A stretch of DNA of 6,509 bases from NCBI GenBank assembly GCA_937900985.1, contig CALCGM010000071.1, positions 1 to 6,509 of the forward strand, read 5' to 3'. The position numbers were made by a program, and so were the translations under genes. The stretch comes from an uncultured Planctomycetaceae bacterium. Lineage in GTDB: Bacteria > Planctomycetota > Planctomycetia > Pirellulales > UBA1268. Below the pieces are notes generated by a model. The model saw nothing but the letters and a program-made list of their open reading frames with translations. It was not told the DNA's origin and searched no databases. How positions within the stretch are numbered: the stretch's first letter is position 1; each line of letters opens with the position of its first letter. Below, piece after piece: positions 4,153-6,509 of this stretch.

Positions 4153-6509
4153 ATGCGTCGACACAACTGCCAGCGTGTATGTGCTGTGCTTGTGGGCTTG
4201 ATGACCAATGTCTGCCTGCTTGCCGACGACAGTTTTGTGAACTTTGAAAGTCCCCAGTCGCATGGCCTTGCTCGAGGTGTTGACGGAGAGCGTCTGTTCG
4301 CTGTCAACACGCCCGCGAGGACCCTCGTCGTCCTGTCGATCACGGAGCCGATGTCGCCCACAGTCGTGGCGGAGATCCCCGTGGGACTGGAGCCGGTTTC
4401 CGTTGCCGCGCGTTCGGTCGACGAAGCGTGGGTCGTGAATCATGTTTCCAACTCGGTGAGCGTCGTCGATGTTGCCCGTGGCGTTGTCATCGAGACGATT
4501 CAGGTCGGTGGCAGGCCGGGAGATATTGTCTTTGCAGATTCCAACCGGCTGGCGTTTGTGTCGTCGATGGCAGATCGCCGTGTGGAGGTGATCGACGCGG
4601 CGACCCGTCGGGTGATCACGCGGATTGAGATCCCTGCCGACAGCCCCCGCACGCTCCTGGCCAGCAGAGACGGAAAAACGATTTGGGTGGCCAGTTTCCG
4701 TTCTGGAAACGGAACGACGGTCATTCCTCATTCTGTCGCCCCGGAACCTCCTCCGGTCACCAGGAGCGATCTGCCTGAGCCTCCACCGCAGGGAGTCATT
4801 GTTGCTGCGAACGATCCTCGTTGGCAGAGCCTGCTGGACTTCGAGCTTCAAGATGAAGACGTCTTCGAGATCGATGTTCACACCGCGAGTCTTCGTCGCA
4901 GCTTCAGGAGCGTTGGCACCACGCTCTTCAACCTCGCTCAGCAACCGCACACCGACGAGGTCTGGGTCGCAAATACCGACGCACGAAATCTGGTCCGCTT
5001 CGAGCCACAACTCAAAGGGCATGTGGTTGAGAATCGGATCAGCCGACTCGCCGTGGCGAGTGGTTCGGCTGCTGCGGTGACGACACACACTCTGAGTCCA
5101 CCCAGCGGCAGCGGACAGAACTCCGGCAGGATCGAGCTGAAGACCGCCGTCGCGCAGCCAACGGACATTGTTTTCAATTCGGCAGGGGACAAGGCTTTCG
5201 TCGCCTCGTTTGGGACCGATCGCATCGTGGTCTTGGATGGCAGCGGCGGCGTGAGGGCGGGGATGGAGCTCTCCGATGCCTCCGCCGCAGCCATCGATCC
5301 GCAGCGAAAACGGGGTCCGCGGTCGTTAGTGATGCATAGCAATGGAAGCACGCTGTACGCACTCAACCGGCTCTCCAATAGTGTTTCGGTGTTGGACACG
5401 GGGGCTCAGCGGGTTGTCAACGAGATACAGCTTTCCGATCCAACGCCAGCATTTCTACGCGCCGGACGTGGCTACCTGTTTGACGCCAGGCTTTCCGGGA
5501 ATCACAGCGTGTCCTGTGCGTCGTGCCACATCGACGGCGATCGGGATGGGCTTGCGTGGGATCTTGGTGATCCCGGTGGCGCGATGTTTCACAACGGCAC
5601 CGCGGAGGAGGTGCATCCGATGAAGGGACCGTTGCTCACACAGACGCTGCGAGGCCTGGCTGGCGAAACGCTCTTTCACTGGCGGGCAGATCGACCTGGG
5701 CTTGAATCCTTCAACGGAACCTTTGAGCACCTGATGGGAGGGACGCCATTGGACGACGACGATCTGGCGTTGTTTGTGGACTATCTGCAGAGCATCCGCT
5801 TTGGGCCCAATCCGCTCGTGTCGGCAGACGGATCGCTGTCAGCTGAGCCTGCAGGGCTGAGTGCCCGCGATGGAGAGCTGATCTTTCGCACGCAGCTCAG
5901 CATCGGACGGGAAGGCCGGAACACCTTTCGCTGCATCGACTGCCATGCCCGACCCAACGGCGCGGGCACCAACGGGTTCACGGGCCTGATCGGGCAGCCC
6001 ATGAAGGCAGCCCAGCTGCGGGGCCTGAATGAGCGGATACCGTTTGCCGCTGACGGCAGCCGTGTGAGTGGCTTCGGTTTTTCCGCGGATGGCTCGAAAG
6101 AGTCGCTGCGAGAGTTCCTAGGGGATTCCCATCGCTTCCATGGCATCGACGAGCGCGACAAAACGGCGATCGCGAACTTCCTGCGTGCGTTTCCAACGGA
6201 GACCGCGAGCATCGTTGGATTCTCTCGTACGCTGCACGCGGCCAATCGCGGTGACGCGTCGCTCAACGCAGCAGTGGCGTTGCTGACCGAGCAGGCTGAG
6301 CGGGGGCGGTGCACGGTGTCAGCGACCGGCATCGTGCGGGGTGAGCGGATTGACCTCGTCGACGATCGCGGGAGCGGGGTGTTCCGCGACAGGTTGGATG
6401 CAACAGACGAGCGATCCTTGGAGCAGATTGTGGCGGAACTTGGCGATTCCGACTCGTTTGTGACGCTTGTCGCACTGCCCCGAGCGTCCACCCAGCCTGG
6501 CGGCCGGCA
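4153..6509 (+). CDS. Exported YVTN beta-propeller fused to di-haem cytochrome c domain (C-terminus beyond window)
   Basis: The frame is open for 785 codons to the window edge. ATG 4153 follows AGGAG (4140-4144) at 8 nt. Residues 1-25 are a signal peptide (RRHNCQR start, hydrophobic core, LLAD). Residues about 35-430 are YVTN-type propeller blades, for example AWVVNHVSNSVSVVD (92-106), LAFVSSMADRRVEVID (133-148), AFVASFGTDRIVVLD (348-362) and LYALNRLSNSVSVLD (401-415), with a Pro-rich insert near 193-213. Two haem c sites follow: C455-A-S-C458-H459 and C594-I-D-C597-H598. M490 (in PMKGP) and M617 (in PMKAA) are candidate distal ligands. HWRADRP after the first site and SGFGFSADGS after the second are typical of this planctomycete/proteobacterial family. 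The tail (ALLTEQAERGRC onward) matches the end region of the family, so little is probably missing. A periplasmic or surface redox role is likely; substrate and partners are unknown. Confidence 0.87.
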   Translation, partial: MRRHNCQRVCAVLVGLMTNVCLLADDSFVNFESPQSHGLARGVDGERLFAVNTPARTLVVLSITEPMSPTVVAEIPVGLEPVSVAARSVDEAWVVNHVSNSVSVVDVARGVVIETIQVGGRPGDIVFADSNRLAFVSSMADRRVEVIDAATRRVITRIEIPADSPRTLLASRDGKTIWVASFRSGNGTTVIPHSVAPEPPPVTRSDLPEPPPQGVIVAANDPRWQSLLDFELQDEDVFEIDVHTASLRRSFRSVGTTLFNLAQQPHTDEVWVANTDARNLVRFEPQLKGHVVENRISRLAVASGSAAAVTTHTLSPPSGSGQNSGRIELKTAVAQPTDIVFNSAGDKAFVASFGTDRIVVLDGSGGVRAGMELSDASAAAIDPQRKRGPRSLVMHSNGSTLYALNRLSNSVSVLDTGAQRVVNEIQLSDPTPAFLRAGRGYLFDARLSGNHSVSCASCHIDGDRDGLAWDLGDPGGAMFHNGTAEEVHPMKGPLLTQTLRGLAGETLFHWRADRPGLESFNGTFEHLMGGTPLDDDDLALFVDYLQSIRFGPNPLVSADGSLSAEPAGLSARDGELIFRTQLSIGREGRNTFRCIDCHARPNGAGTNGFTGLIGQPMKAAQLRGLNERIPFAADGSRVSGFGFSADGSKESLREFLGDSHRFHGIDERDKTAIANFLRAFPTETASIVGFSRTLHAANRGDASLNAAVALLTEQAERGRCTVSATGIVRGERIDLVDDRGSGVFRDRLDATDERSLEQIVAELGDSDSFVTLVALPRASTQPGGR

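Noticed and set aside
4138..5088. Minus-strand frame of 316 codons opposite the propeller
   Set aside because: Its translation is Arg/His/Asp-rich with no recognisable motif, while the plus strand encodes repeated propeller blades.
5781..6491. Minus-strand frame of 236 codons opposite the second haem region
   Set aside because: It is Ser/Arg/Pro-rich shadow sequence; the plus strand encodes the CIDCH haem site and family motifs.
1..6509. CRISPR array, insertion sequence, tRNA or attachment site
   Set aside because: I saw no regularly spaced repeats, transposase frame, terminal inverted repeats or tRNA-like cloverleaf.

Overview
The window reads as GC-rich bacterial DNA, most likely from a planctomycete (Planctomycetota, possibly Pirellulales). 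The main reason is an ECF-like sigma factor of the type seen in Rhodopirellula/Verrucomicrobium, followed directly by a FecR-type membrane protein and large exported proteins, one of them a YVTN propeller fused to a di-haem cytochrome. All family calls are from reading the sequence and from memory of the families. No database search was possible.

Layout. (1) Positions 1-917, minus strand: the N-terminal 305 codons of an exported M66-family metallopeptidase closely resembling StcE, the mucin-cleaving protease of E. coli O157. The catalytic zinc site lies beyond the window edge. (2) Positions 918-1250: a divergent intergenic region with no convincing gene. It holds two copies of an inverted-repeat motif, a T8 tract and a possible ECF-type promoter. 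(3) Positions 1251-6509, plus strand: four co-oriented genes. These are a 179-aa sigma factor, a 457-aa FecR-domain membrane protein starting with GTG immediately after the sigma stop codon, a 302-aa exported protein of unknown function, and a beta-propeller/di-haem cytochrome c protein that runs off the right edge after 785 codons. Gaps are 0, 11 and 68 nt; the last gap carries two small inverted repeats just before the cytochrome gene.

How the parts may work together (inference). The sigma factor and FecR protein look like a cell-surface signalling pair. The FecR protein has a cytoplasmic N-terminus, one membrane segment, an extracytoplasmic FecR domain and an extra C-terminal beta-rich domain that could sense a ligand. 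The exported protein and the cytochrome would be co-transcribed outputs or partners. The divergent mucinase-like protease could belong to the same regulon, which would link signalling to attack on glycoproteins, but the sequence alone does not show this. A short helix-turn-helix-like segment (L-K/R-x-A-V-x-x-G-T-I/L-T) occurs in both the FecR protein and the next gene, each time ahead of a beta-rich domain, suggesting a shared module.
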